Below are positions 46,001 through 61,000 of a stretch of DNA of 64,000 bases, piece by piece. Position 1 is the stretch's first letter. Each line of letters starts with the position of its first letter. The stretch lies in assembly GCF_949987515.2 (NCBI RefSeq), contig NC_082683.1, forward strand, positions 126,938,582 to 127,002,581. The letters run 5' to 3'. The position numbers and the translations under genes were made by a program. The DNA comes from Delphinus delphis (taxonomy: Eukaryota > Chordata > Mammalia > Artiodactyla > Delphinidae). The notes under the pieces are model-generated. The model worked only from the letters and a program-made list of their open reading frames with translations. It did no database searches and was not told the DNA's origin.

Positions 46001-49000
46001 ATACCTCTAGGAGTCTGTAGCAGTATACCTAGAATTCACATCATGGGATTATATTATAAAATCAGGTTAAATTTTGTATTTTCATTATCTTTAGTTTCTA
46101 AAGATAGCACTTTACATTCTCTCAACTTTTTTTTCTTTCAGAGAGATCCAAATATTAGCTATGTGTAAAAAGGGTAAAGTGCAGATAATTCACACTTTTG
46201 TAGCTGTTTCCTATAGCACTTTCCTATAGCCCTTCTACTTCTTTCTTCTAACCCTGATCTAAAGGCAAGATGATGTATTTCCCTCACCTGCTCTGATCGC
46301 TGAGAAGATAAAGTACCTTGTGACTAGGATGCAGGTCTAGGGGAAAGGTCTTTCCTTCTCGGGAGTCCCCCAAACAATATGTGAGTAAACTGGATTTTGG
46401 CCTGAAGTGTCATGAATAAAGTCTGTTTTTTTCTGGGCATACAACCCATTGTTCACTTCCCCTGACTTTTTTCTAGCCTATGTATCTATTTGATCTTTAA
46501 TATTTAGTCTCTCCTTGTGTTAATTATAATCACTATCAAGCTTCCTAAACTCACCCAAAGCTATGAATTCCTCCACCTCTGCATCCCAAATGCACACTAG
46601 CAGAGTCAACAACCCAAGGGAGCAGCGGAAAACTCATGCCATATTTCAAGATCACATTGCTTTCTGACGCAAACTTGGCAATTAATCTACCACTGAATTA
46701 CTTGTCAAGAACAAGGCCACAGCAACATTGGCTTTTGATGTGATTGGAATATTCTAGTATTATACTAAAAATTTATATTCTACGGGCCTGAAAACTTTGA
46801 GTTATATGAGCCCTAATTCTAAATTTCTAGTGCTCAGTGCTTTTCATTATGAACTGGCAACTCTACATAGAGATCTACAGTTTGATCTTTCATCAGAGGG
46901 AAAATCATTTCAGATAGAAAACAATGTTAATTTTTTTAAGGAAAGAAATGTTTTTCTTTGGAGCCCCTTTTGGGTATTTTTTTTTTAACTTTATTTATTT
47001 ATTATTTTTGGCAGCGTCGGGTCTTCGTCGCAGTGCGTGGGCTTCTCATTGTTGTGGCTTCTCTTGTTGTGGAGCACAGGATTTAGGCGCATGGGTTTCA
47101 GTAGTTGTGGCATGCAGGCTCAGTAGTTGTGGCTCGTGGGCTCTAGAGCGCAGGCTCAGTAGTTGCGGCGCATGGGCTTATTTGCTCCACGGCACGTGGG
47201 ATCTTCCCGAACCAGGGCTCAAACCCATGTCCCCTGCATTAGCAGGCAGATTCTTAACCACTGTGCCACCGGGGAAGCCCCTATTTTGGGGTTTTTTTTT
47301 TGTTTGTTTGTTTGTTTGTTTGCTTTTTGTTTTTTTTTAATTGGCTCTTTAAATTTGAAAGTGCAATCTGAAGAATTAGACTAATGTTTACTTTGTTATT
47401 TTATTTTTTAAGGATCATAGTTTTGGTCAAATAGTAGCTTAACAACTATTGCATCTTGCACTTTGGTCTGTCACTAGTTGATATACAACACTATAAAAAA
47501 ATGAAATATGCCTTATTTTCAAGTGCCCATGGAACATTTCTAAAACTGACTCAACCAAAAAGCCTCAAAATTTTTGAAAAAATGTATAAATAAAATGAAA
47601 TTCTCTGTTGCCAATACAATAAAATAGAAATTTATACCAAAATGATGGAAAATACTGCCTCCAGGAAATTTTTAAGTTCTCTCTTAAAGATCTATTGATT
47701 AATGTTCTTTTATAAGTTCGAGCCAATTCAATAAGACAAGCGATTGATAATAAAAAAGAGAAACTGGAAAGGAGGAAAAATTATCAGTTACTGTCCATCT
47801 GATTTTATACCATGAAGGACATCAATTGGAAAATGGCTGCAAAAAATAAGATAATACAATGAGGTTGGAATTACCAGACAAAAATCAATAGTTTGTACAC
47901 GTTTTAGAGTTAGCAAACTGGCTCTTTTTATACTAAAGCTGTTCTGTTTTATTTGATCTATACATTTTTTAAATTTTTTGATCCATTATTTTAAAATCAT
48001 GATATTTCACATAAAAATCTAGGGATATATCTACTTTTGAAAAATCAGAAAATCAGGCAACACTGTATCTCCTCTTACTCTAATACCTGGCCTCTTTTAG
48101 GCTAAATTTGAATTCTCTGTTCCACCATATTCATTTTTGACCCATTTCTTGTAACTTCCTCTGTATTTATAGAATTTTTTTGATTGGTGCTATGTACAAA
48201 CAACAATCCCTTAGAATATTTCAAACAAAAGACACACCCATTTACAAGATTTTCCATCTTCTCTTGTTCATATAGTTATACCATTCTTTTTGTTTAAGTA
48301 AACCTTCATGCTTATATTATTATAACCATGTAAATACTGTTCATTGCTATATTTTCTTTCTTAAATAACTTTTTGTTTTCACTGGAGCTAATAACTGCCT
48401 TGTGTCCTTTGTTGGTTTAATTTTATAAATGCTATCTCTAATTCAAACCCCAGGCCATCCCACAGAATTCTCTCAGCATGTTTAAACACACAAGGTGTTT
48501 CACCAGCTTAATTCTTCTCTCAACTATCTCTTAAAGATACTCTTTCAGATTGTCTTCCTTCTTTTCCCTAGGCTAGCTACACTGCTTTACCCTGGGTAAC
48601 CCTATTTTCTGGAAACCTTATCTTTCTACTATTTTGTTTATTCTCTCATTTTAGTAGACTATATGAGAGTACATCCTCAGTAGTTTTCTGAAAAATTATA
48701 TATGTGAAGTAAAAGACTGTAGACTTTGAATGTCTTAGAGTATCATTATTTGATCCAGATTCCCAGTTGATTAGATCTAGTCTCAGCTTTCACCTTTCTT
48801 TGGTCTGTTAAGTCAGTTATCACTCATGCATCTATGTTCTACTTTCAAAATATTGTTGTTATTTCTTGTTTGCTTTTACTTTTTTTTCTTTTTTTTTCCT
48901 TGTGGGTTCATACCTCTGATACCTTTACAGTAATTTTAGTGGAAAAAGAGTTAAATGCATCTACATAATCTTTCATGTTTAATCAGAAGTCTGGATTACT

Positions 49001-52000
49001 TAAGTAATCAAAAATAAATAAATAAAGCTACTTCCATAAATAACCAAGGTTTGGTTCTTTGTTGAACACTTGCCCTACAAAAAATTTATATTTGAAAATG
49101 CAATTTATGACTCTATAGTCATTCTCTTATGAACTTCTTATATCAACTTAAAAGAATCAGTCTATAAACATGGGCTCTGAGATACACTATAATACCAAAT
49201 AGGAACAGTAAGATGTTCAAGACATATTTTTGTGTTTTTTTTTTTTTCTTTTTTAAGCAAGTCACACATGATGTGGTTAGTTGATGCTGCAACTCCTCTC
49301 TCATTAATCATGGCCTTTTCGGAATCCAAGAAAAACTGAAGACCAATCAGCTCAGCATTGCTAGGGGGATTTACTGAATATTATCCTGAAGCAACCAAAG
49401 TTGCAAAAGCACCTCAAACCTGTCTCAAAGGTTTGCATCATTTTTATTATATGAAACTCCTCCCTTGTTGTTACATTACATAATTTTCCCTGACTTTGGC
49501 TTGCTCCAAAACCTTACCTTTGGCCTTGTATTAGTTTTCTATTTCTGCGTAGCAAATTACTGCAAACTTTAGCAGCTCAGAACAACACTTACTTATTACT
49601 CTCAGGTGTACAGCATAGTTCAGCTAGGTTCTTTGCTTAGGGTTTCACGAGGTCAAAAATAAGCTGCTAGCTGGGCAGGGCCCTTATCTGGAGGCACAAG
49701 GGAAGAATCTGCACCCAAGTTCATACAGGGTGGTGACTGAATTCGGTTCCTTGCTGTGGTAAGATTAAGGTCTTTGTTACCTTGCTGGCTGTAAGTTGGG
49801 ATTCCTCTCAGCTCCTAAAGGCTGCTAGTATTCCTTGGCATATGGCACCCTCCATCTTCAATGCCAAGAACAACAAGCTGAATCCTCCTCATACCTTGAG
49901 TGATATGATATTTACAGGTTTCACCCAGACTCAGAGGGCAAATGACTGTACAAGGCTGAGGAGCACTAAGGGTCACTCTTAAAATTCTGTCTACCAAATG
50001 CCTCATGCTGTAAGTTGAGGGAAAGTCATGAAGCATGTCAGTGAACCCTAAAACTCTCACTCTGTCCTGGGAGATCCTCTCCCATTTTCTCCTATGAGTT
50101 CTTGATATGTTGCAATGTTTCGTCAGTAAGTAATACTAGACTACTAAGTGTTCAGGTCACTCGTTTATGTCTAGCATAAATAGGACACAGACAAATGTCC
50201 AGAATTACATAGAGAGAAGCATAAAAGCATTCTAAGACACAAGGAGTACCCCCAGTTGGCACAGCTTAATCTCTAGGTCTCTTTTGGATCAATGCTCAGT
50301 CTTTCAGGTCCCCTCCTTGCCCCTCAGCTCTTTCCAAAATTGTATCTGGGCTTATGGACAAGGAGAACTTAAATGACCTTGGGGTAAAGGGAAGCCAAAG
50401 TTTCCCAGATTCAAACACAGGTCTTGGGACTGTCCTCTGGCCGCTCTGGTCTCCTGATGTTTCTATTCTATTTGGTTACCATTCACACTCATCCTTCAAG
50501 AGGATAAGACAGCAGTTGATGAACCTGGAGACTGTCCTCTCTTAACTTAAACAGGAGCCACTGAATCTGCTTGCTGAATAGACCTCACTTGCCAGGTCCA
50601 GTTTTCTCACTGAGTCCCTGACTCAAGTGGTCCACTCTGCATCTCTCCTAAAATGTCGCTTAGCTTCCTCCATGGCAACTCTCTGGTAAACTGTGTACTA
50701 AGATTCTCAGATCATTTCTGCATCCCTGTTGGGAGCAAGCAGGAACTCCTATGTTTTGTTCAAACTGAATGGGTTCAAGAGAACTAAACTAAACTGAAGT
50801 TCTACCTCTTCCTAATCATTGCTACTTGACTTTCCTGTGTCAACCTCCCTCTACCCAGGCTGGTTCAGGGGGAGGTTTTGATATGTATTCTGATATCTTA
50901 CCAGAATTTCAAATGTGAAAAACAAAAGCCCCTCTTCCCTCAGTGTTCCCCTCAATGTTAATTTCAGAATTCCAGAATAAAGCTTAGGACTTAAGTAATC
51001 CACCATTACCCCTTTTTCTGCCTCTATTCCCCTTTCTCCTTACCCAGTTCCTTTAAACCAATGTTTTTCAAACTGGAGACTATGACTCATTAGTGTGTTA
51101 GGATATAAATTAATGAATCAATCTGCATGTTTAAATGAAATGTATAGAACGTATGTGTGCAACTCAACTTGTTGAAAATGATTTATTTCATAAAACTTTT
51201 GTCCCCACTGTGTGTGTGTTTGTGTGTGTGCACGCACTGGGTTGCAATATAAAATATATTACTAACTATAGGGTATGGGCAAAAACATTTGAAAAACACT
51301 GTTCTAAACATAACCAAACTTCTCTCTGCCCTAGGTACATAAGAAAATATCATGATCTAATCCACCAGAACTACCTCATGACATGCTAAAGGAAATTTTT
51401 TTCATTGTGGTAAATAAACCACAATAAAGATTTGCTGTTTAACCATTTTAAAGTGCATATAGTTCTGTGGCATTAAGTTAATTCACATTACTGTGCAATC
51501 ATACCACCATCCCTCTCCAGAACATTTTTAATCTTCCCAAAGTAAAATAGTACAGAAATTAAACAATAACTCTCGATTCCCTCCTCTCCCTGGTCCCAGG
51601 CAACCACTGCTCTTTCAGTCTCTATAAATGTGATCACTCAGGGTACCTCCGCTAAGTGGAATTATACAGTATTTATCTTCTTGTGACTGGCTTATTTCAT
51701 TTAGCATATATCCTCGAAGTCAATGCCTATCACAGCATATGTCAGAATTTCCTTTCTTTTTAAGGCTGAATAATACTTGTATGTATATATCACATTTTGT
51801 TTGTCCATGCTTATGTGTTGACACACTGAAATCATGCATGGGTGAATTTTGGAAAATATCTATTACTGTATTTAATGGCTAAAAGGAATAAAATTATTCC
51901 AGTTACATGTTCTTTAAAGGACATGATGAAATTCAGAATTTGTTTCCCTTAGAAAAGCAAAGATGTTAAGCAAGATATATTTTTCCACATTCTAAGTTCC

Positions 52001-55000
52001 TTTGATTATCATCAAATTGTTTAAGTGAAGTTAATTTATGCCTCATCTTATTTCACTTACTTGTGGGTAAAGGCCGACTGAAAATGAGTGCTAATTATTT
52101 GGAACTGGCCCTGACTGTGATAAGTATACTCATTCACAAACTCTCTTCCATTTAAAACCATACTTTCACAGGACCATGCCGAGGAAGGCAGGGCCAGCAT
52201 TTATCGGTCAGTCTTTACCAACTCTTCCAAAGAGATGACATGTTTTCCGGACTTCCCTTTTCCTGATGACTTTCCCAACTTTATGCATAACAGTAAGCTC
52301 CAGGAATACATCACTGCGTTTGCCAAAGAAAAGAACCTCCTGAGATACATTCAACTTAAGGTAAGATGTTATCAAGAAATTAATTCGGGGCATTGCTGTG
52401 AGGAATTTTCTTTTTATTAGTAGATTCCCATTAGTTCTTTCAGTGTCTCTTTCTTACTTGTCAACGTTTTTAACAATGTGGCTTCTCTGACCCTAGATTT
52501 AGAGAATACACATTCTTCTCAAGAATACGTAGGAAATTTACAAAACTTGACCACGTTCCATTAACTTAAGAACTCTTTTTTCCTAAACAATTTATGGGTC
52601 AAAAAAGAAAATGCAATGGAAATTTTAAAATATTTAGAGCTGAACCATAATTTAAATTCTACATATCAGTATTTGTGGGAAGCAGAGAGAGCAAAACGTT
52701 CATGAAAATTATAAGCTTAAATGCTTATATTAGAAAATAAGCTGGGGCTGGGTCTGCTTTCTCCTTTTAGGCTCTGAAACTCCCCCTCCATCCAGTCTAA
52801 TTTCTCCGCTGGTGAGGAGCCTTCCCAAGGTGTGGGAACCTTTCCTCCTTCACAGCTCCCTCCCCGGGCTGCAGGCACGATCCTGATTCCTAAGGTTTTT
52901 CACGTAATCCTTACACACACTAAAATTTGAGAAGAACTTATGCTCTGAATACAGACAACATCTTTCATTTTAAGACAATAATGTTAAAAATAAAGTGGCT
53001 AATGAAATACGTTACGAAATGTTGTTACTACAAAAATTATTGGCCACCAGATTATTTACTACATGTGCTACATGCCTCTTGTAAACTATAATTCAATTCA
53101 CTGTCATAGCTCCGAAAGGAATCACTCTTCTACTGCAGAAAATACTGGTCATACACAAGGAACCATGTGGGGATAAAAAACATATAGACCATTTAATGTT
53201 TTGAATTATTCTGAAGGAATTTTGAATTTGTAATATGTACCTTCATAATGAATTAAGTATTTTTCCTAAGACATTATTAAAGATTTTTTTCATCCTGTTT
53301 GATCAAGTTGGTGCCAAACCTACCTGTTAGCATAGAAAAAAAGAAGGCTATCTTTCTGTGTTTCTCTTAGACACTTGTATCCAGTGTAAATAAACGTCCT
53401 GATTTCTCAGTCACTGGCCAATGGGACGTTATCACTGAAAAGGATGGTAAAAAAGAATCAGCTGTCTTTGATGCTGTAATGATTTGTTCTGGACATCATG
53501 TGTACCCCAACCTACCAAAAGAGTCCTTTCAAGGTAAGGCCAAAATTTAGGGTGCCACCTACAAATCTGACACGAATGAATGACCTTGATAATGTCTTTC
53601 TTACATATATAAAAGTACAATTTATAAAAGTACACATTAAATTAAAATATGCTTCCACTGTATCTAACATACCTGGTGTGCTAAAATTCCAGATTACTGC
53701 AACTATATTCACCCACAAGATCTGTTACAGCAGTTTTTTAAATGGAAATCAAATGATTCATATGTTTCCCACTTTTCACTCAGGTCTACAACTTTTTAAA
53801 GGCAAATGCTTCCACAGCTGGGACTATAAAGAACCAGGAATATTCAAGGGGAAGCGAGTCCTGGTGATTGGCCTGGGGAATTCGGGCTGTGATATTGCCT
53901 CAGAACTCAGCCACACAGCCGAACAGGTACGCCTCCCAGATACTAAGGGAGTTCTTTAAAGGGACAGACACACCATTTGAAAGGTGTGATAACGAAACGG
54001 GAGAAGAGCAGGGTGCTTGATCGGAAGACTAAGCAGTGTTTCATATAGCTCAACTTCCCTGGTAACTTGTGAAATTTTAAATAGCTTGTATGGCAAAGGC
54101 AGAACATCAGCAAGGAGTGATGTTGCCATTCAACAATCTTCTTCTTTGGGACATTTAGTGTCTAACATGTGTCCAGTAAAGTCCTCCGAAACTAATGGGA
54201 TCATTTTGGGATCATCAGATAAGCACTAGAAGAAATATGACTAGAATGCAGTTATTCGTCATCAACACCAGAGAAGATTTGATTAAGATACGAAAATTTG
54301 CCTGGAGGAGTATAACAGAGCGTTGACCCTAAGATGTCGATTATAAGGCAGGGAGTTTATTTGGGAGAGCTCTCTGGATGAATACCTCTGAGGGAAGGGA
54401 AAGAAGTTTTCCTTTACTTACTCTGAAGCTAGGCTAGTCCTTTAGAATTGTCTCTAGTTGAAGTGAGAGGCTGGGCCTTTATATCCTTCCATTAACCAGT
54501 CACTGAATGCAGGGAATCCAAAAAGAGTATAAGTTACCAAACTAACTGCCAAAGAGGGCTGACAGCTGAGGGCTGCCTTCTGGCAACACTTCCAGAAGCT
54601 GCTATAATAACTCCATTCCTAAAGGCAGATCTGGGGGATATATCACAGTATCCAGTACAAATGGTCACCACTTTAATGGTTGAAATGGTGTTTTTTAAGG
54701 TCATCGTCAGCTCCAGAAGTGGCTCCTGGGTGATGAGCCGGGTCTGGCATGGTGGCTATCCATGGGACATGATGTTTATCACTCGATTTGAAACCTTCCT
54801 CAACAACAACTTACCAACAGTCATCTCTGACTGGTGGTACGTCAAGCAAATGAATGCAAGATTCAAGCATGAGAACTATGGCTTGATGCCTTTAAATGGG
54901 TAAAGTAGACTTAAACATGATATGCCTGCTAATTTTTATTTCAGTGTCAACAACCCTAATGTGTGTTGTAACCCCCAAACAAATCAAAGTGAAGTAATCA

Positions 55001-58000
55001 CCTCTCACTTTTCAGAGGATAAAGAATTGCAAAAGTTAGGGGTATTTTCCTATTCACAATCCTCCTTACCAGATTTGCACAGCTGCGAAGTTATATAATA
55101 TCAATACCTCAGGAATTAGTCCCTAGAGTTATGATAATAGTAGTCAACATGTTTTAAGCCCTTAATACATGTCAGAGTCTCTGACACGCATTACCTCCCT
55201 TTATTCTCACAACAACTATGAGGATGGCTCTGTTATAATCTTCATTTCAGAGATGAGAAAACTGTGGTTCAATGTAGTTAACTTTACCAAAGCCGCACAG
55301 CCAGGAAGTTAAAGCCATGTCCAGATTTGCTGACTCTAGAGTCCCTCACTCTTAGCCACCTTGCTCTACTGCCTCTTTCTTAATGACAGTTAAGCAAAGC
55401 AGAACTTTCCCTGTGCTTCGCTCTCAACACCTGCCCCTTGATGGAGCCCTCGCACTGAACTATGGCCACAATGTTTACATCTTCAGTCTCCTCCTCACTC
55501 TCTCCTATAACATCCCCCAAGCCAGTCACATGATAAGAAATTACTTTGACGTGGGTGAAAAACCCAAGTTATAAGCTGTTTACATCAAAGTTAATTCATT
55601 AATTCAACAAATATTTATTAAGCATTTATTATGTGCCAGGACCTGTGTTAAATCCTGTGGATACAGCAGTGAACAAACACATAAAATCCCTGTCCCACAT
55701 TCTAGTAGTGGGAAACAGACAATAAACAAATAGCAGAAAATCATATGATGACATGTATCAGGGAGGAAAAACAAAGCAAGCAAGGGTAACAGGGAGTGCC
55801 ATCAGGACAATTTTAAACACTCCATAGGGGAGGTCTCACTGAGAAAACTTTTAAGCAAATTCCTGAAAGAGATGAGAAAATGAGCCATAAGGATATCTGG
55901 AGAAGAGTATTCTGGACAATGGGAACAGCTAGGACATCACCTCTTCAGGGGTATGACTGGTATGTTCAACAAACTACAATGAGCTTCTCTTCCTGGAGAA
56001 GAGGGCTCAGGAGAGTAGCAGGAAATGAAACCAGAGACATCAAAATAGCCAGTTGATGTTGGGTCCTGTAGGCCACTGTAAGGAGTCTGGCCTTTACTCT
56101 GCAATTGCAGTGGGAAGCAATTGCAGGCATCTGAGTAAACTGAAGACAAGATCTAAGTTAATTTGAAGAGATCACTTTGGCTTTTATGGTCATCACTCAT
56201 TATAGATGGGTGGGTCAAGGAAGGAAATGGAAACACTGGGTAAGAGGCTATTGTCAAAGAGTGTTATTCCTATGTTTTCCTCTAAGAGTTTACATTCTCT
56301 GATATAAATCACAACAAGATCTTTTTTGACCCACCTCCTAGAGAAATGGAAATAAAAACAAAAATAAACAAATGGGACCTAATGAAACTTAAAACCTTTT
56401 GCACAGCCAAGGAAACTATAAACAAGATGAAAAGACAACCTTCAGAATGTGAGAAAATATTTGCAAATGAATCAATGGACAAAGGATTAATCTCCAAAAT
56501 ATATAAACAGTTCATGCAGCTCAGTATTAAAAAAGCAAACAACCCAATCAAAAAATAGGCAGAAGACCTAAATAGTCATTTCTCCAAAGAAGACATACAG
56601 ATGGCCAAGAGACACATGAAAAGCTGCTCAACATCACTAATTATTAGACAAATGCAAATCAAAACTACAATGAGGTATCACCTCACACCAGTTATAATCG
56701 GCATCAGAAAATCTACAAACAACAAATGCTGGAGAGGGTGTGGAGAAAAGGGAACCCTCTTACACTGTTGGTGGGAATGTAAATTGATACAACCACTATG
56801 GAGAACAGTATGGAGGTTCCTTAAAAAACTAAAAATAGAATTACCATATGATCCAGCAATCCCACTACCTGGGCATATACCCAGAGGAAACCATAATTCA
56901 AGAAGACACATGCATCCCAATGTTCGTTGCAGCACTATTTACAATAGCCAGGTCATGGAAGCAACCTAAATGCCCATCGACAGGCAAATGGATAAAGAAG
57001 ATGTGGTATATATATACAATGGAATATTACTCAGCCATAAAAAGGAAGGAAACTGGGTCATTCGTAGAGACGTGGATGGACCTAGAGACTGTCATACAGA
57101 GTGAAAGTCAGAAAAGAGAAAAACAAATATCGTATATGAACGCATATATGTGGAATCTAGAAAAATGGTACAGATGAACCGGTTTGCAAGGCAGAAATAG
57201 AGACACAGATGTAGAGAACAAATGTATGGAAGCAGGGGTGGTGGTGGTGGTGGTGGAATGAATTGGGAGATTGGGATTGACATGTATACACTAATATGTA
57301 TAAAACAGATAACTAATAAGAACCTGCTGTACAAAAAAAATATATTTAAAAAAAGAGGCTATTGTCAAACATCCAGATGAGAGGGGTAGGTGGCTTGAAC
57401 TAGGATCGTCAGTGCTCAGAAGTGGTCAGATTTTGGATACAGTTTGAAGGTAAACCCAAACAGCATTTTCTGTTAGATTGAATAACAGATCTGAAAGCAA
57501 AAAAAGGGTCAAGGATGTCTTCCAGTCTTTTGATCTGAGCAAGAGGGCAAGGATGGAGGTGACATCTATTGAGATGTGGAAAACCATGGGAGGAGCGGAA
57601 ATTTAGTTTTAAACGTATAAAAGTTGGACGTCTATTCGACATTCGCACAGAAAAATGTGGAAACGCAGTGGGATACACAAGACAGAAAAGACATTCAAAC
57701 CGTAAGTTTAAAATGTGAACTGAAACAACAACAACAAAAATGTGGACTGGTCAGAATATAGATAGTACTTAAAGAAATGAAAACTAGATGACGTCTCTTG
57801 AAGAATGAATGGAGATGGAGAAAACAAAAGGTATGAGGGCTGAGTCCTGGGGCACATCAACATTTGGAGGTCAGGAAGAGGAGAAGAATTCAGCAGGAGA
57901 CACTGAGAAAGAATAGCGAGGTAGGTAGAAAGGAATCAAGAGTGAGTGATGACCTGAAAGCAAAATAAAGACCGTGTTTCATGGAGGAGGACACCATCAA

Positions 58001-61000
58001 GCGTGTCAAATGCTGCTAATAAGTTGAGTAAAGTGAGGAGTAAGAGTAGACCATGGGATCTGGCAGCTTGAAGGTCCTGGTGGCCTTGACAAAAGAAGTT
58101 TCAACACGGCAGTGGGTTTAAGATAAATGGCAGGTAATTCGAGCAGTTGAATCCAGCCTTTTTCCAATCGGCATTCCAACCAATCTCATTGTCTGGCTCA
58201 GTTTCCTCCCCAGTGGAGTCTACCTATGGCTCTCTCACAGCTCTCACTGTCCTATAAGAACAAAGTCTTTTCCTTCAACACTATTCAGTTCACCCCTAAC
58301 TTCAGATTTATGTGCACTCACTAGAGATGTTACTGAATAAAAAGTAATCAGAAGTTCTCTCTTTCCAGATTTCCAGTGGCCTCTTCCTGCTCCTGGTCTT
58401 ATTTAAATTCCTAGATGCTCCCTCCCTCACCTGACTTGTGCCTTTGTCTGCACGGGGCTCACACTTCACATTTTATGATAGAACCTGACTGCAGTCTTCC
58501 CACCTTTAGCTTCCTTCCACCTATCTGATCTTCTTTACATCACGATGACCACTTTGGAGTATGCTATGTTAAGAATAATGTCTAACATTTCGAGCACTAT
58601 GTATGTGCTACAAACTATGCCAAATTCTTTATATTACTTAGGTCTCCCAATGACCTGTGGTAGGTATAACTTTATTGCCACTCCAGATGAGAAAGATGAG
58701 GCAAGAGAAATTAAGAAAACTTAATTTGATCAAGGTTCACAGTTGATAAGTAGCAAAGAAAAAAATTTAAAGACCCAGGTACTCTGACTTTAAGAGTTTT
58801 TCCTGATATAGGTTTTAACAGGGGGAAGGGCCTGAGTGCTTATTCTGGGATTTAGAGAGAGCTCTGTGGAAGAGAAGAGAAAGATCACAGGAAATAGAGA
58901 AGGGATCAGCAAAAAAACAATTTCTCTTACTCCACAATGTTGCCTTACATCAGTTTTGTTCTTCAACCATATTGGTGACACTCCATGGCACATTAAAAAA
59001 TCTTGAGTCGTTTTCTCCTTCCTTACTAATTAACTATTAACAATCATTAATTAATTATTATGGACCAATAAAAGAAACAGGAAATGTTACTGTTCTAATG
59101 GTCATCTCTGTTTTCCATACAGCACCCTGAGGAAAGAGCCCGTGTTCAATGATGAGCTCCCGGCTCGCATTCTATGTGGCACTGTGACCGTTAAGCCAAA
59201 TGTGAAGGAGTTTACAGAGACTTCGGCCATTTTTGAGGATGGGACAGTGTTTGAGGCCATTGACTGTGTCATCTTTGCAACAGGCTATAGTTACGCCTAC
59301 CCCTTCCTTGATGATTCCATCATTAAGAGCAGAGACAACGAGGTCACCTTATTTAAAGGCATATTCCCACCTTCACTGGAGAAGCCAACCATGGCAGTGA
59401 TTGGCCTTGTCCAGTCCCTTGGAGCTGTCATCCCCACAACTGACCTGCAGTCTCGCTGGGCAGTACGAGTAATAAAGGGTAAGTAGACAAAGAAGCTCAT
59501 TGATGGGAAAGATGGAAGCCAATGAGAATGGCTTTGAGTCTTTGTGAAAACAATAATCTTAATAACAAGGGACAAATCCTAGGTCCCATCCAGTTTCCAG
59601 AATCTATAATTCTACATTTTTTAGTATTATATTTTATAAACAATTAAAAACATATTACATTGAATTGTCATAAACAATAGTACAAGGTATTATTCAAGGA
59701 GTAGTTTGTGATTAATAACTCCTTAGAACTGTTAATTACCCAAGACCTTTCATTAAACTTGAGAACACCAGAGACTCTCATCTTAAATGCATGACAACTT
59801 TATAAAATTAAGATTTCAAAACTCAATAGAATGACATTTCTTGAAAGGTTAATAAAAGATGTTTCAAAGCCAATATCCAGCCAACTTTAAACATCCACAG
59901 TCATGAAAAAAAAATATCATTGCTAGAGAGGAAGTGGATTTCCTGCTCTATTTTCTTCCCTGCCATGGATCATTAGAAGCAGAAAGCACTTGGTGTGGTA
60001 GATAGTCTCTAAGGAATACTAAATCCCTGTATTTTAAAAAGAAAAAGGAAACAACAAACTTGACTGGGGTCAAGCAAAGAAGGCAGGCAGCATCATCCAG
60101 CCCTAGGCACTGGGATCAGATTCACACTAAGCTTTAAATGCAGTTGTGGGCCAATTCAGACAATAAGACCAAACAGGGCCATGGTTAAAGAACAAATAGA
60201 GATGTCAAAGCTTAGTGTGCAAAGTCTAGTTGGTCTTAAAGGTATGAAAATTATGGATAAGGAATCGTAGCTGGTCTGCTTCCTTTGAAGCCACATCTAA
60301 GGCTTCCAGTCCTACCTGACTTGCTGGGGTTTAAATGTTCTTTTATACTGGTGGTTGGAACCTGCAACTACATAGCCTGCATCATCGCCCACCACCAGGC
60401 TACTATCCACATCATTACAGTCCTTTATATCAGTGATCTCTCTGAATCTCCTTCCCTCCCCAGTCCCCAAGCAGAGATGTGTTGCAGGATGATGTTACTC
60501 CAGTGAGGCAGCAGCCAGGAAGGTGAGGGCATGAAATTCTACTTAGAAAGAGCTAGGCTCAGGGTCCAGGTTCAAAGAGACTGGCATTAAAATGTGGGAC
60601 ACTTACTCTCTGTGTGGACAAGAGTTGTAACCTGGGCTCTGAAGAAAGGAGACAAGGCAGATACCCAATCAACAGAGAACTGATGCACAAGGCAAAGACT
60701 CAGTCTTGAGGGAAATGGAAGATAAGGCAAACAATCCAATTTGGGGGAACCAGGGTACCAGGACAGAGGGGTTAGCTACAAGCAGCCCAATGGCAATAGC
60801 TGGTGGGCTATAGAATATAGCCTCTTCTCCATGTCTCCTCCTGCCCAAGGACAGAATGAGTTCCAAGGTTTGAAACAAGGCCATGTCTACAGACTGTTCA
60901 CGTGACCCTGTCTATAAGGATTTCAGGAATAGGGAGTTAGGCAAGTCATTGTATGTCTTGAGCAATCAGAGCTAGGCTGGGAATTCTGGTTCCAGGTGAT

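Larger units (their letters stand above)
43082..52171 (+). other. FMO3: FMO3 intron between residues 44 and 45
   Basis: At 9.1 kb this is the largest FMO3 intron. Contents recognised: a MIR (44040-44290), two SINEs, two MaLR-like LTRs, a TG run and an old L1 end. 47300-49500 and 49960-51200 show no named element; 47300-47330 is a (TTTG)n tail next to the SINE. Confidence 0.85.
54900..59122 (+). other. FMO3: FMO3 intron after residue 276
   Basis: 4.2 kb. It holds a MIR (55130-55380), an ancient L2-like repeat split by a twin-primed L1, and another MIR (58560-58790). 58140-58560 and 58790-59122 show nothing recognisable. Confidence 0.85.

Noticed and set aside
53498..53959. 153-codon open frame on the plus strand
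   Set aside because: It is FMO3 exon 53784-53926 read with flanking intron sequence. The clean splice sites define the exon; the rest is not coding.
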